A stretch of 64,000 nt of DNA, from the NCBI RefSeq assembly GCF_947489365.1, contig NZ_CANLDB010000003.1, forward strand, positions 310,001-374,000. The letters are read 5' to 3'. The stretch is from an uncultured Nocardioides sp. GTDB taxonomy: Bacteria; Actinomycetota; Actinomycetes; Propionibacteriales; Nocardioidaceae. Below, piece by piece: positions 1 to 7,681 of the stretch. Position 1 is the first letter of the stretch. The number at the start of each line of letters is the position of its first letter. The notes under the pieces were generated by a model. It was not told the origin of the DNA. It worked only from the letters and a program-made list of their open reading frames with translations, and ran no database searches. A program made the translations under genes and the position numbers.

Positions 1-182
1 CCGTGCTTCGCGAGCGTCCGCAGGTGGTACGACGTCGCCCCGCTGGTGAGCCCCATGCGCGCGGCCAGGCTGGTCGCCGTCGCGGGCCCGTCGGCGCGCA
101 GGTGGCCGAGGATCTTCAGCCGCGCCGGGTGGGCGAGGGCCCGCAGGCCGGCGGCGTCGGGCGTGATGGAGGTGAGGTCCAC
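1..182 (-). CDS. ArsR-family HTH transcriptional regulator (5' part only)
   Basis: Only the first 60 codons are inside the window; the gene runs off the left edge. It starts at a GTG at 182. The visible residues form a winged-helix HTH of the ArsR class: the helix-1 signature ALAHPARLKILGHLR is followed by a recognition-helix region LTSGATSYHLRTLAKH. ArsR-type repressors usually bind operators near their own gene and respond to metals or other cues; no metal-binding cysteines are visible in this part. It is divergent from the alpha/beta hydrolase at 274, with a 91-base gap likely to hold both promoters, so control of that hydrolase is a reasonable guess. Family assignment is firm, ligand unknown. 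Confidence 0.85.
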   Translation of the reverse strand, partial: MDLTSITPDAAGLRALAHPARLKILGHLRADGPATATSLAARMGLTSGATSYHLRTLAKH

Positions 183-273
183 CCCGCGATGCTAGACCGC
201 CAACATGTGTTTGCAAAGATTCGTTGGCGATCAGACCGATGAGTTCGCGGGGCCGGTCTGGTCGACTGCAGCC

Positions 274-1095
274 ATGGAGACGACGACCCTGGAGACCGGA
301 CGCGGCGACCGCGTCACGTACGACGCCCACGGGCCGGTGGGGGAGGGCCGTGCGGTGGTGTTCGTCGCCGGTGCGGGGCCGTACCGCGCGATGGACCCCG
401 CGACCACCGCCTGCGCCGAGGCCCTCGCCGCGCGTGGCGTGCCCGCCGTCGTCCACGACCGGCTCGGCCGCGCCGACAGCCCCGCCGAGGGCCCGATCGA
501 CCTCGACCGGGAGGCGGGCCCGGGTGGCGCGATCGCCGCCCTCGTCGCGGCGGTCGGCGGGGACGCCGTCCTGTGCGGGCACTCGTCCGGCGCCGCGATC
601 TCGCTGTACGCCGCGACGGAGGGCGGGGTGCCCGTCTCCGGCCTGGCGCTCTTCGAGGCCCCGCTGGACCCGGCGGTCACCGGCGTCGGACCGTGGACGG
701 TGGAGGTCGAGACGTTCCTCGACGCCGGGGAGCACGAGCGGGCCGTGGACCACTACCTCCGTGACATGCCGCCCGAGCTCGTGGGCTGGCTGCGCGAGTC
801 GCCGGTCTGGCCGGCCTGGGTCTCCCACGCCCCGGCCCTGCGCGTCGACGCCCAGGCCATGCGCTGGGCCTTCTCCGCGCCGTACGACGTGCAGTTCGGC
901 GCCCGGCTCGCCGAGCTGGGGGTGCCGGTGCGGGCGGCGCACGGCACCGACACCTTCCCCGAGATGCCGGTCGCGGCCGAGGCGATCGCCGCCGCCGTCC
1001 CGGGCGCGGTCGCCGTCGAGGTCGCCGGGTCGAACCACACCTGGGACCCCGACGCCATGGCCGACCTGCTCGCGGAGCTCGTGCGTGAGGGCTGA
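274..1095 (+). CDS. alpha/beta hydrolase
   Basis: A 273-residue cytoplasmic alpha/beta-hydrolase-fold protein. The nucleophile elbow GHSSGA places the catalytic Ser at about residue 104, and a C-terminal SNHTWD supplies the His at about 255; the acid is probably the Asp in HGTDTFPEMP. An early FVAGAGPYR segment is the likely oxyanion-hole loop. The ATG at 274 was chosen because the reading frame upstream (from 205) has no conserved character and covers the promoter region shared with the divergent ArsR gene. Substrate cannot be told: esterases, C-C hydrolases and haloperoxidase-like enzymes share these motifs. A long hairpin at 1101-1142 follows the stop. Confidence 0.85.
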   Translation: METTTLETGRGDRVTYDAHGPVGEGRAVVFVAGAGPYRAMDPATTACAEALAARGVPAVVHDRLGRADSPAEGPIDLDREAGPGGAIAALVAAVGGDAVLCGHSSGAAISLYAATEGGVPVSGLALFEAPLDPAVTGVGPWTVEVETFLDAGEHERAVDHYLRDMPPELVGWLRESPVWPAWVSHAPALRVDAQAMRWAFSAPYDVQFGARLAELGVPVRAAHGTDTFPEMPVAAEAIAAAVPGAVAVEVAGSNHTWDPDAMADLLAELVREG

Positions 1096-1100
1096 CGATC

Positions 1101-1142
1101 TGTGGCGGATACGACCCCGATATCGGGGTCAGATCCGCCACA
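1101..1142. terminator. 42-nt near-perfect palindrome, likely bidirectional-shaped terminator
   Basis: Outer arms TGTGGCGGAT (1101-1110) and ATCCGCCACA (1133-1142) are exact inverse complements, and the inner 18 bases GACCCCGATATCGGGGTC are a perfect palindrome; only two bases on each side between the arms are unpaired. It lies 5 bases after the hydrolase stop. The position suits transcription termination, although no T-tract follows. Confidence 0.65.
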
Positions 1143-1228
1143 CATCTGTCACGAGCCCCGCGGTGCGCCGCCCGGGCGCCGAGGCCCGTGGGGGCTCGAC
1201 GCGGGGGGCCGCTCCCTAGGCTGACGCC

Positions 1229-2188
1229 ATGAGCAACGAGTCGGGCCAGGAGTCCGGGAGCTACGTCGAGGCGGACGGCTTCGACCGCGACATGAACTAC
1301 ATCGACGACCGCATCGTCCGCGAGCCCTCGGGGGACCGGGAGTGGCCGGTCGAGCCGGGCCGCTACCGCCTCGCCGCGGCCCGCGCCTGCCCGTGGGCGA
1401 ACCGCGCGATCATCGTGCGCCAGCTGCTCGGCCTGGAGGACGTGATCTCCATGGGCCTCGCCGGCCCCACCCACGACGCCGACAGCTGGACCTTCGACCT
1501 CGACCCCGGCGGCAAGGACCCCGTGCTCGGCATCGAGCGCCTCCAGGAGGCGTACTTCGCGCGCTTCCCCGACTACCCCCGTGGCATCACGGTGCCCGCG
1601 ATGGTCGACGTCCCGACCGGCCAGGTCGTCACCAACGACTTCGACCAGATCACCCGCGACCTCTCCTCGGAGTGGACCGCCCACCACCGCGCCGACGCGC
1701 CCGACCTCTGGCCGGACGACGTCCGCGACGAGATGGAGGAGGTCATGGAGCGCGTCTTCCGGGAGGTCAACAACGGCGTCTACCGCTGCGGCTTCGCCGG
1801 CAACCAGGGCGCCTACGAGAAGGCGTACGACGAGCTGTTCGCCGCGCTGGACTGGCTCGAGGAGCGCCTGACCGACCGCCGCTACCTCATGGGGTCGGCG
1901 ATCACCGAGGCCGACGTCCGCCTGTTCACGACCCTGGCGCGGTTCGACCCCGTCTACCACGGCCACTTCAAGTGCAACCGCAACAAGCTGACCGAGATGC
2001 CGGCGCTCTGGGGCTACGCCCGCGACCTGTTCCAGACGCCCGGCTTCGGCGACACCACCGACTTCGACCAGATCAAGGCCCACTACTACGTGGTCCACAC
2101 CGACGTGAACCCCACGGGCATCGTCCCGAAGGGTCCCGACCTGTCGGGCTGGACGACGGCGCACGGTCGCGAGGGCCTCGGCGCGTGA
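1229..2188 (+). CDS. glutathionyl-hydroquinone reductase-like protein (YqjG/Ecm4 family)
   Basis: A 319-residue protein of the glutathione-S-transferase Xi class. The N-terminal thioredoxin-like half carries the active-site CPWA with Cys at about residue 54 (RACPWANRAIIVRQLLGL); the C-terminal helical half contains the family-typical TEADVRLFTTLARFDPVY and HFKCN. Known members reduce glutathionyl-(hydro)quinones using the active-site Cys; actinobacteria normally make mycothiol rather than glutathione, so a mycothiol-conjugate substrate is likely here (inference). Length matches the family. ATG at 1229. The stop overlaps the GTG start of the next gene (GTGA), suggesting translational coupling to an unrelated small secreted protein. 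Confidence 0.88.
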   Translation: MSNESGQESGSYVEADGFDRDMNYIDDRIVREPSGDREWPVEPGRYRLAAARACPWANRAIIVRQLLGLEDVISMGLAGPTHDADSWTFDLDPGGKDPVLGIERLQEAYFARFPDYPRGITVPAMVDVPTGQVVTNDFDQITRDLSSEWTAHHRADAPDLWPDDVRDEMEEVMERVFREVNNGVYRCGFAGNQGAYEKAYDELFAALDWLEERLTDRRYLMGSAITEADVRLFTTLARFDPVYHGHFKCNRNKLTEMPALWGYARDLFQTPGFGDTTDFDQIKAHYYVVHTDVNPTGIVPKGPDLSGWTTAHGREGLGA

Positions 2189-2571
2189 GGCGGGCGCTCG
2201 GCCTGACCGCGGCCGCCGGGCTGCTCGCCGGCGGTCTGGTCGGCCTGGCGCCGACCTCGGCCTCGGCGGCGTACACGACCGTCGCGGAGTACGACGGCGG
2301 CCGGGTGCAGGCCTGCCGGGCGGTCGTCGACGGCGGCGGGGTGGTCCGCTTCCGCCTCGACAACCGGCGCGCGGGGGAGACGCACGCCGCCGGGGTGACC
2401 CGCGCCCGCGACGGGGACTCCCGCACGGTCGTGGTCCGGGCCGCGGCCGGCGCGTCGTCGTCGACCAGGACCGTCCCCGTGCGCTCCGGCGACCGGTTGA
2501 CCGCGTTCGCCCAGGAGGAGTCGGCCGGCGCGGCCCAGGACTTCACCCGCGCCGCGCTGCCCCGCTGCTGA
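2185..2571 (+). CDS. small secreted protein, paralogue 1 of 3
   Basis: A 128-residue protein starting with a GTG at 2185 that overlaps the previous stop by four bases. It has a Sec signal peptide (RRALGL, a hydrophobic stretch, then a TSASAAYT cleavage region near residue 27-29). The mature part of about 100 residues resembles the next two genes: a QACRA cysteine near its start, the motif VRFRLDNRR, a GDRLTAF segment and a terminal Cys as the last residue. The two cysteines probably form a disulfide joining the ends of a small beta-rich domain. I do not recognise a named family. Confidence 0.75.
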   Translation: MRRALGLTAAAGLLAGGLVGLAPTSASAAYTTVAEYDGGRVQACRAVVDGGGVVRFRLDNRRAGETHAAGVTRARDGDSRTVVVRAAAGASSSTRTVPVRSGDRLTAFAQEESAGAAQDFTRAALPRC

Positions 2572-2618
2572 GCACGATCGCCGGGCGAACAACGTCCGGG
2601 CCTGCCAGGGTGGGGCGC

Positions 2619-3014
2619 ATGAGCCCCCGACACCTCCTCGCCACCACCGCGTCGGCCGCCCTGCTGGCCGGCGGCCTCGTCGGCCTCGCGCCGACTGCGG
2701 CCTGGTCGGCGTACACCACGGTCACGTCCGTGCACGGCGCGAACCTGCAGGCCTGCCGCGCCACGGTGGGCGGCGACCCGGCCGTCCGGTTCCGCCTCGA
2801 CAACCGCGCCGGGAGGCACGCCCACCGGGGATCGGTGTCGCGGCAGCGGGGCGGGGTCTCCCGCACCTTCTCGGTGCAGCCGGGCGCGGGCCGCGTGTCG
2901 GCGGTGAAGACGGTCCGCCTGCGTTCCGGCGACCGCCTCGTCAGCGGCATCCAGGACCTCGACGGGCCGGGCGCGGGCGGGGACTTCTCCCGCAGCGACC
3001 TCAGGGCCTGCTGA
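2619..3014 (+). CDS. small secreted protein, paralogue 2 of 3
   Basis: A 131-residue protein with the same plan as its neighbours: signal peptide (MSPRHLLATTASAALLAGG, cleavage near TAAWSAYTT), an LQACRATVGG cysteine, VRFRLDNRAG, a GDRLVSGIQ segment and a terminal Cys. The ATG at 2619 is preferred over an in-frame GTG nine bases upstream because MSPR(H/R) also begins paralogue 3. The 47-base gap to the previous gene allows separate or joint transcription. Function is unknown. Tandem copying of a secreted two-cysteine domain suggests a cell-surface or extracellular binding role, which is inference only. Confidence 0.75.
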   Translation: MSPRHLLATTASAALLAGGLVGLAPTAAWSAYTTVTSVHGANLQACRATVGGDPAVRFRLDNRAGRHAHRGSVSRQRGGVSRTFSVQPGAGRVSAVKTVRLRSGDRLVSGIQDLDGPGAGGDFSRSDLRAC

Positions 3015-3078
3015 CCCGGCCGGGAGCAGCGCCAGCCGGTCGTTGACAGCGGACCGTGGCCACCTGAGACTCGCGGCC

Positions 3079-3471
3079 ATGAGCCCGCGCCGCGTCCTCG
3101 CCACCCTCGCCTCGTCCGCCGTCCTCGCGGCCGGGCTCGTCGGCCTGGCGCCGACGTCAGCGTCCGCGGCGTACACCGTGGTCGCCCGCCACGAGGGCGG
3201 GAGGATCCAGATGTGTCGCGCCACCGTGGACGGCGACCAGGCCGTCCGGTTCCGCCTCGACAACCGGGACGCCCGCATCGACCAGGAGGGCGGACTGGGG
3301 CGCGACCGCGACGGGGTCACGCGGCAGTTCCCGGTGCGGGCCGCCGCAGGGCGCCTCTCCGCCACGAGGACCGTCCTGGTGAGGGCCAGCGATGTCCTCG
3401 TCGGCTACGTGCAGAGCGACCGGGGCGGCTTCGGCGCCGAGTTCGAGCGCGGGGAACTGCGCCCCTGCTGA
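3079..3471 (+). CDS. small secreted protein, paralogue 3 of 3
   Basis: A 130-residue protein. The signal peptide MSPRRVLATLASSAVLAAG ends near TSASAAYTV; the mature domain has IQMCRATVDGDQ, VRFRLDNRD and a terminal Cys. It is closest to paralogue 2 in the signal peptide and shares the RFRLDN core with both. ATG at 3079. The gene is convergent with the MFS transporter, whose stop is at 3493, with a 21-base gap. No family name can be given. Confidence 0.75.
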   Translation: MSPRRVLATLASSAVLAAGLVGLAPTSASAAYTVVARHEGGRIQMCRATVDGDQAVRFRLDNRDARIDQEGGLGRDRDGVTRQFPVRAAAGRLSATRTVLVRASDVLVGYVQSDRGGFGAEFERGELRPC

Positions 3472-3492
3472 GACGGCGGCAGCGTTTGAGCC

Positions 3493-5139
3493 TCAGCCCT
3501 CCGCTGCGGCGGGGGCCTGCTCCTCACGCTTCACGAAGTCCTTCTGCCGGATCAGCGCGAGGCAGGCGACGGCCGAGGTGAACGCGATGACGGCGGCGAT
3601 GAGCAGGATGTGGTTCAGCGCGTCGACGACGCCCGACGTCCCGACGCCGAGGACGAGGTCGTAGGCCTGCTGGCCCGCCGAGGCGCCCCCGGCCGCGGAG
3701 GCCTGTGCCTGCGCGGCCTCGGCGGCGACCGTGACCTGGCCGCCGGACAGCGCCGAGACCAGCGGGTCCACCGCGGCCTGCGGGACGGCGCCGGCCAGCT
3801 CGGGGCGGACGGCGTCCGCGACCTCGCGGCCGAACAGCGAGCCCAGCGCGGCGATGCCGGTCGCGATGCCGACCTGGCGGAAGGTCGAGTTGACCCCGCT
3901 CGCCATGCCGGAGCGGTTCACGTCCACCACGCCCACCGCGGTCGAGGCCAGCGGCGGGTTGATCATCCCGATGCCGACGCCGGCGACGGTCAGGCCGGGG
4001 ATGAGGTGGGTCCAGGACGAGTCGTCCTGGATGCCGAGCAGCAGCAGCAGCCCGGCGCCGAGGACGAGGAAGCCGGGGCCGATCAGCCACTTGACCGGCA
4101 CCCGCTCGGTCAGCCGGCCGGCGGCGATGGCGGCGAAGAACGACGCGCCGGACAGGAACAGGAACCGGATGCCGGTGCCGACCGCGGAGTAGTCGAGGAC
4201 GTTCTGCACGTAGATGACCAGGTAGGTCAGCACGGAGAAGATCGACGCGGAGACGCCGAACGCGGCCACCAGGCCGCCGACGAAGGTGGGCTTGCGCAGC
4301 AGGCTCAGGTCGAACATCGGGCTGCGCTGGAGCTGCTGGCTGATCGCGAAGACCACGAGCAGCACGCCGGCGGCGACGAGGCAGGAGACGACCACGGTGT
4401 CGTCCCACGAGGTCTGACCGGCCTCGATCAGGCCGTAGACCAGCGCGCCGAGGGCGGCGGAGAACGTGACGAAGCCGAACCAGTCGGGGCGCCCGGCGTG
4501 CGGGTCGCGCGACTCCGAGACCTTCGTGAGCGTCACCCCGAGGGCGACGAGGCAGAGCGGGACGTTGACGAAGAAGATCCAGCGCCACGACAGCCCGCTG
4601 GTGAGCACGCCGCCGAGCACGGGGCCGATGGCCACCGCGACGCCGGTGACGGCGCCGAACACGCCGAACGCCGTCCCCCGGTCCTTGCCGCGGAAGGCGC
4701 CGGCGAGCAGGGCGAGGGCGGTCGCGAACATCGCGGCGCCGCCGATGCCCTGGAAGGCGCGGGAGACGGTGAGGACGGTGATGTCGGTGGCGGCGCCGCA
4801 GGCGACCGAGCCGAGGGTGAACAGGACGACGCCGATCGAGAAGACCTTGCGGCGGCCGTACCGGTCGGCCAGCGCGCCGGCCGTCAGCAGCAGCGCGGCG
4901 AGGCTCAGCGCGTAGGCGTCGATGACCCACTGCAGGTCGGACAGCGTCGCGTCGAGCTCGCGCTGGATGTCGGGCAGGGCGACGTTCACGATCGTGATGT
5001 CGAGCAGCAGCATGAAGACGCCGGTGCAGACGGCGGCCAGCGTCCACCACTTGTTGCCGGCGGCGTGGGCCCCGGCGCCGGCGCCCCCGTGGGTGCCGGC
5101 GTGGGTGCCGGCGTGGCGGCCGGTCTCGGTGTGGCTCAT
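3493..5139 (-). CDS. MFS drug/solute exporter, DHA2 (14-TMS, EmrB/QacA) family
   Basis: A 548-residue integral membrane protein. The N-terminus is a His/Gly/Ala/Thr-rich cytoplasmic tail, then many hydrophobic helices typical of 14-TMS drug:H+ antiporters. Motif D1 is visible as LDITIVNVALPDIQRE in helix 1, motif A as LADRYGRRKVF after helix 2, and motif C as AVTGVAVAIGPVLGG in helix 5. The start MSHTETGR (5139) is preferred over an in-frame ATG ten codons upstream, which would lie inside the operator region. It is divergent from a MarR-type regulator with two operator-like repeats between, the classical layout of a ligand-induced efflux pump. Substrate unknown. Confidence 0.9.
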   Translation of the reverse strand: MSHTETGRHAGTHAGTHGGAGAGAHAAGNKWWTLAAVCTGVFMLLLDITIVNVALPDIQRELDATLSDLQWVIDAYALSLAALLLTAGALADRYGRRKVFSIGVVLFTLGSVACGAATDITVLTVSRAFQGIGGAAMFATALALLAGAFRGKDRGTAFGVFGAVTGVAVAIGPVLGGVLTSGLSWRWIFFVNVPLCLVALGVTLTKVSESRDPHAGRPDWFGFVTFSAALGALVYGLIEAGQTSWDDTVVVSCLVAAGVLLVVFAISQQLQRSPMFDLSLLRKPTFVGGLVAAFGVSASIFSVLTYLVIYVQNVLDYSAVGTGIRFLFLSGASFFAAIAAGRLTERVPVKWLIGPGFLVLGAGLLLLLGIQDDSSWTHLIPGLTVAGVGIGMINPPLASTAVGVVDVNRSGMASGVNSTFRQVGIATGIAALGSLFGREVADAVRPELAGAVPQAAVDPLVSALSGGQVTVAAEAAQAQASAAGGASAGQQAYDLVLGVGTSGVVDALNHILLIAAVIAFTSAVACLALIRQKDFVKREEQAPAAAEG

Positions 5140-5157
5140 CGGCCGTCCTCCGCGAAG

Positions 5158-5177
5158 ATCGTCAAGCACCTAATGAT
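5158..5177. promoter_or_regulatory. operator-like repeat, copy 1
   Basis: Copy 1 of a 20-base element matching ATCGTCAAGYACCKAAYGAT, itself an imperfect palindrome (ATCGT ... ACGAT ends). It lies 18 bases upstream of the MFS start and is repeated at 5207-5226. It is a probable binding site for the adjacent MarR-type regulator. Confidence 0.6.
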
Positions 5178-5206
5178 TCGTCGACCACGGTACTCCGGCG
5201 CGGGGT

Positions 5207-5226
5207 ATCGTCAAGTACCGAACGAT
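5207..5226. promoter_or_regulatory. operator-like repeat, copy 2
   Basis: Copy 2 of the 20-base element, beginning 49 bases after copy 1 in the same orientation and ending 16 bases before the GTG of the MarR-type gene. Its ends ATCGT and ACGAT are inverse complements. Its placement suits autorepression of the regulator. Confidence 0.6.
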
Positions 5227-5242
5227 CAACCGAGGGAGCGAT

Positions 5243-6142
5243 GTGGGCGAGGTCACGAGCGGGTCGACGACCCTGCTCGCCGCCCTGGCCGCGATCCCGG
5301 GGCACGTCCTGTGGCGCGCCTCCGCGCGGGTGGGCCACCTCGCGGAGCGGACGCTGCCCACCGACGTCGACCTGACGGCGTACGCCGTCCTCCACGCGCT
5401 GCCCCGCGGTGTGGCGGCGTCGCAGCAGACGGTGGCCGACGCGGTGGTGGTGAGCCGGACGACCATGACCAAGGTCGCGGTCGACCTGGTCGCGTCCGGC
5501 CTCCTCGCGCGGGTGCGGAACCCCGAGGACCGGCGCTCGTACCTGCTCAGCCGCACCCCCGCGGCCGACCTGCTCCTCGCCCGCTGGGACGACGACCTCG
5601 CGGCGCTCGACGAGGCCGTGCTGGCCCCGTTCGACGCCGACCGGCGCGTCCGGCTGGCGCACCTGCTCGCGCTGCTCGCCGACGACGTCCTGCCCGAGGC
5701 GCTGCCCGGCGCGGTCCGCGGCAGCGTCTCGCTGCTCCTGGTCCGCCTGCACGCGTGGCTCTACCGCGAGTTCCAGGACCTCCTGGCGCCCCTCGGCATC
5801 GAGCCGCGCCACGTCGGCGCGCTCACCGCGCTGACCGCTCTCGGACCGGTCTCGCAGGCCGAGCTCGCCCGCGGCATCGGCGTCAGCGCCGCCAGCGTCG
5901 TCGCGATCGTCGACGAGCTCGAGGAACGCGGGCTGGTCGAGCGGCGTCGGGTGGTGGGGGACCGTCGTACGCAGGAGGTCCACCTCACCGAGCCGGCACC
6001 GGCGGTCCTGGCGGCCGCGAGGACCCGGGGACGACGCGGCGCGCGGACCGCCTTCGCCGCGCTCCCCGACGGCGGGCTCGAGGAGCTGCTCGACCTGCTC
6101 CGCAGGTTCGTCACCGCGGAGGAGGACGTCAGCCCCGGGTGA
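5243..6142 (+). CDS. MarR-type regulator with two fused winged-helix domains
   Basis: A 299-residue protein, about twice the length of an ordinary MarR protein (140-170). Residues about 60-105 carry one wHTH with its wing (QQTVADAVVVSRTTMTKVAV ... RNPEDRRSYLLS). Residues about 203-250 carry a second, also with a complete wing (SQAELARGIGVSAASVVAIV ... VVGDRRTQEVHLTE). It looks like a tandem fusion that would make a pseudo-dimer from one chain, inferred from the two motif sets. The GTG at 5243 is preceded by GAGGGAG. An ATG two bases earlier is in another frame. It is divergent from the MFS pump and probably represses it. Its last 14 bases overlap the end of the convergent anti-sigma gene. Confidence 0.85.
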   Translation: MGEVTSGSTTLLAALAAIPGHVLWRASARVGHLAERTLPTDVDLTAYAVLHALPRGVAASQQTVADAVVVSRTTMTKVAVDLVASGLLARVRNPEDRRSYLLSRTPAADLLLARWDDDLAALDEAVLAPFDADRRVRLAHLLALLADDVLPEALPGAVRGSVSLLLVRLHAWLYREFQDLLAPLGIEPRHVGALTALTALGPVSQAELARGIGVSAASVVAIVDELEERGLVERRRVVGDRRTQEVHLTEPAPAVLAAARTRGRRGARTAFAALPDGGLEELLDLLRRFVTAEEDVSPG

Positions 6143-6857
6143 CCTCGGGGACGTCGGAGCGCGCGACCACCGCGCCGTCGGCGTCGCGGATCTCGACCAC
6201 GTCGACGTCCTCGCGCAGCAGCTCGCCGTTCATGCGGCAGGTGATGGTGACCTCCGAGCCCCGGAACGAGCCGGACTCCGCGACGTCCCCGTCGGCGTCG
6301 AGCAGGACGAGGCGGAACGACGCGCCCGGCTCCCACCCGGTCATGCCCAGCACCGTCTCGGTGCCCCACGTGTGGGCGACGAGGTCGGCCGAGATGTCGA
6401 CCTCCGCGGGCTCGCCGGTGAACTCGATCGGCTCGGGAGCGCCGAGGGTGCCCGGGGGACCTTCGGGCGGGTCGACCGGCGCGGCCTCGAGCGGCTCGTC
6501 GCGGACCACCTCGGTGAGGACGGCGCCGCCCACGCCGCCCAGCGCGAGGAGGGCGACCGCGGCCGCGACGAGGCCGACCCAGCGGCGGGGCCCGGGTCGG
6601 TGCTCGACCGGTTGCCCGGGTCGTGAGGTGGCGAGGACCCTCGCCCCCAGGTCGTCGCTGGGGGTCGCCTCGGTCCAGCCGCCGAGGTCGTCGACGCGGA
6701 CGAGCAGCGCCCGGAGCTCGGCGGTCTCGGTGGCGACCGACGGGTCGGCGGCGACCAGGGCGTCGTACGCCGCGGCATCGGCGGGCGAGAGATCGCCTGC
6801 TGCCGCGGACGCGATCAGGGCCGCCTGCTCGTCGGTGCGAGGGACGGGCTCAGTCAT
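6129..6857 (-). CDS. anti-sigma factor, single-pass membrane protein (RskA-like)
   Basis: A 242-residue protein beginning 8 bases inside the end of the upstream sigma gene, so the two are translationally coupled. An N-terminal cytoplasmic part of about 90 residues holds an anti-sigma-type helical domain (AAGDLSPADAAAYDALVAADPS). One membrane helix follows (WVGLVAAAVALLALGGVGG, about 92-112), then an extracellular C-terminal domain with a WEPGASFRLVLLDADG segment like the RskA family. No HxxxCxxC zinc motif is visible, so it is not a ZAS-type redox anti-sigma. It should hold the ECF sigma factor at the membrane until cleaved. The signal is unknown. Confidence 0.85.
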   Translation of the reverse strand: MTEPVPRTDEQAALIASAAAGDLSPADAAAYDALVAADPSVATETAELRALLVRVDDLGGWTEATPSDDLGARVLATSRPGQPVEHRPGPRRWVGLVAAAVALLALGGVGGAVLTEVVRDEPLEAAPVDPPEGPPGTLGAPEPIEFTGEPAEVDISADLVAHTWGTETVLGMTGWEPGASFRLVLLDADGDVAESGSFRGSEVTITCRMNGELLREDVDVVEIRDADGAVVARSDVPEVTRG

Positions 6858-7419
6858 GGTTCTCCTCCTCGGCCAGCAGGGCGCGCAGCGCGCGCAGGGC
6901 GTGGTAGGCGCGGGTCCGCAGCGTCGCGACCGGGACCCGGTTGCGGGCAGCCAGGTCGGCGTAGCTCAGGCCCTCCAGCCTGACGGCGACGAGCACCTCG
7001 CGGTGCTCCGGGGTCAGCTGCGCCAGCGCCGACACCAGCGTCACGCGCGCGTCGACGGCGTCGTGCTCGCCGGTGGCCGCCGGGGCGATCCGCGCGATCC
7101 CGTCGTCCCCGACCGGCGTCGGGCGCCGGGCACGCGCCCTGGCGGCGTCGACGACGATGTTGCGGGCGATGGTGAACAGCCAGGTGCGCTCGCTCGCCCG
7201 GTGCTCCGCGTAGGTGTCCCGCGACCGCCACGCGCGCAGGAACGTCTCCTGGACGCAGTCCTCGGCGAGCGCCCGGTCTCCCAGGCTGTTGACGGCGAAC
7301 CCGAGCAGCGCGGAGCCGTGCTCGTGCCAGGCAGCGGTGACGTCCAGGCCGCTCGACGTACCCGGCTCGGCAGAGTCGCCGAGGTCACCGACGTCATTGA
7401 GGTCGGCGGGACGACCCAT
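6850..7419 (-). CDS. ECF RNA polymerase sigma factor
   Basis: A 189-residue ECF sigma. Region 2 is clear (LLGFAVNSLGDRALAEDCVQ, ETFLRAWRSRDTY, ERTWLFTIARNIVVDAAR). Region 4 is LTPEHREVLVAVRLEGLSYA followed by DLAARNRVPVATLRTRAYHA. The frame stays open far upstream, but homology starts at about residue 27 of the form beginning with the ATG at 7419, so that start is used. It forms an operon with the anti-sigma gene (8-base overlap). The divergent CHRD/sortase pair 260 bases away is a possible target because many ECF sigmas act on neighbours, but I saw no convincing promoter pair. Confidence 0.88.
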   Translation of the reverse strand: MGRPADLNDVGDLGDSAEPGTSSGLDVTAAWHEHGSALLGFAVNSLGDRALAEDCVQETFLRAWRSRDTYAEHRASERTWLFTIARNIVVDAARARARRPTPVGDDGIARIAPAATGEHDAVDARVTLVSALAQLTPEHREVLVAVRLEGLSYADLAARNRVPVATLRTRAYHALRALRALLAEEENHD

Positions 7420-7681
7420 CGGCCACCTCCCGGCTCCCGTGCCCGCGCCCCATGACCGCGTCGCCGGACCGAGCGCCAACGCTGTCGCCATCACCGACCT
7501 CCTCCACGCGCCGTCGTCGCGGCACGACCCGGATGTGAGGTCGTGCCCGAAGGTAGTACGTCGCCGGGCGGCCCGGCGTTCACCCGCCCCCCGGACCGAG
7601 ATCGGGATGAACGGTCCGGTGGGCCCCGCCGTACACCTCGACGAGGCCCCGGACCGCCGGGGCCCGACGGAGAGGACGAGC

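Noticed and set aside
3610..7455. 1281-residue plus-strand open frame
   Set aside because: It lies antisense to the MFS pump, crosses the MarR gene in another frame and the sigma/anti-sigma genes, and has low-complexity Asp/Gly/Arg composition. It is a by-product of high GC.
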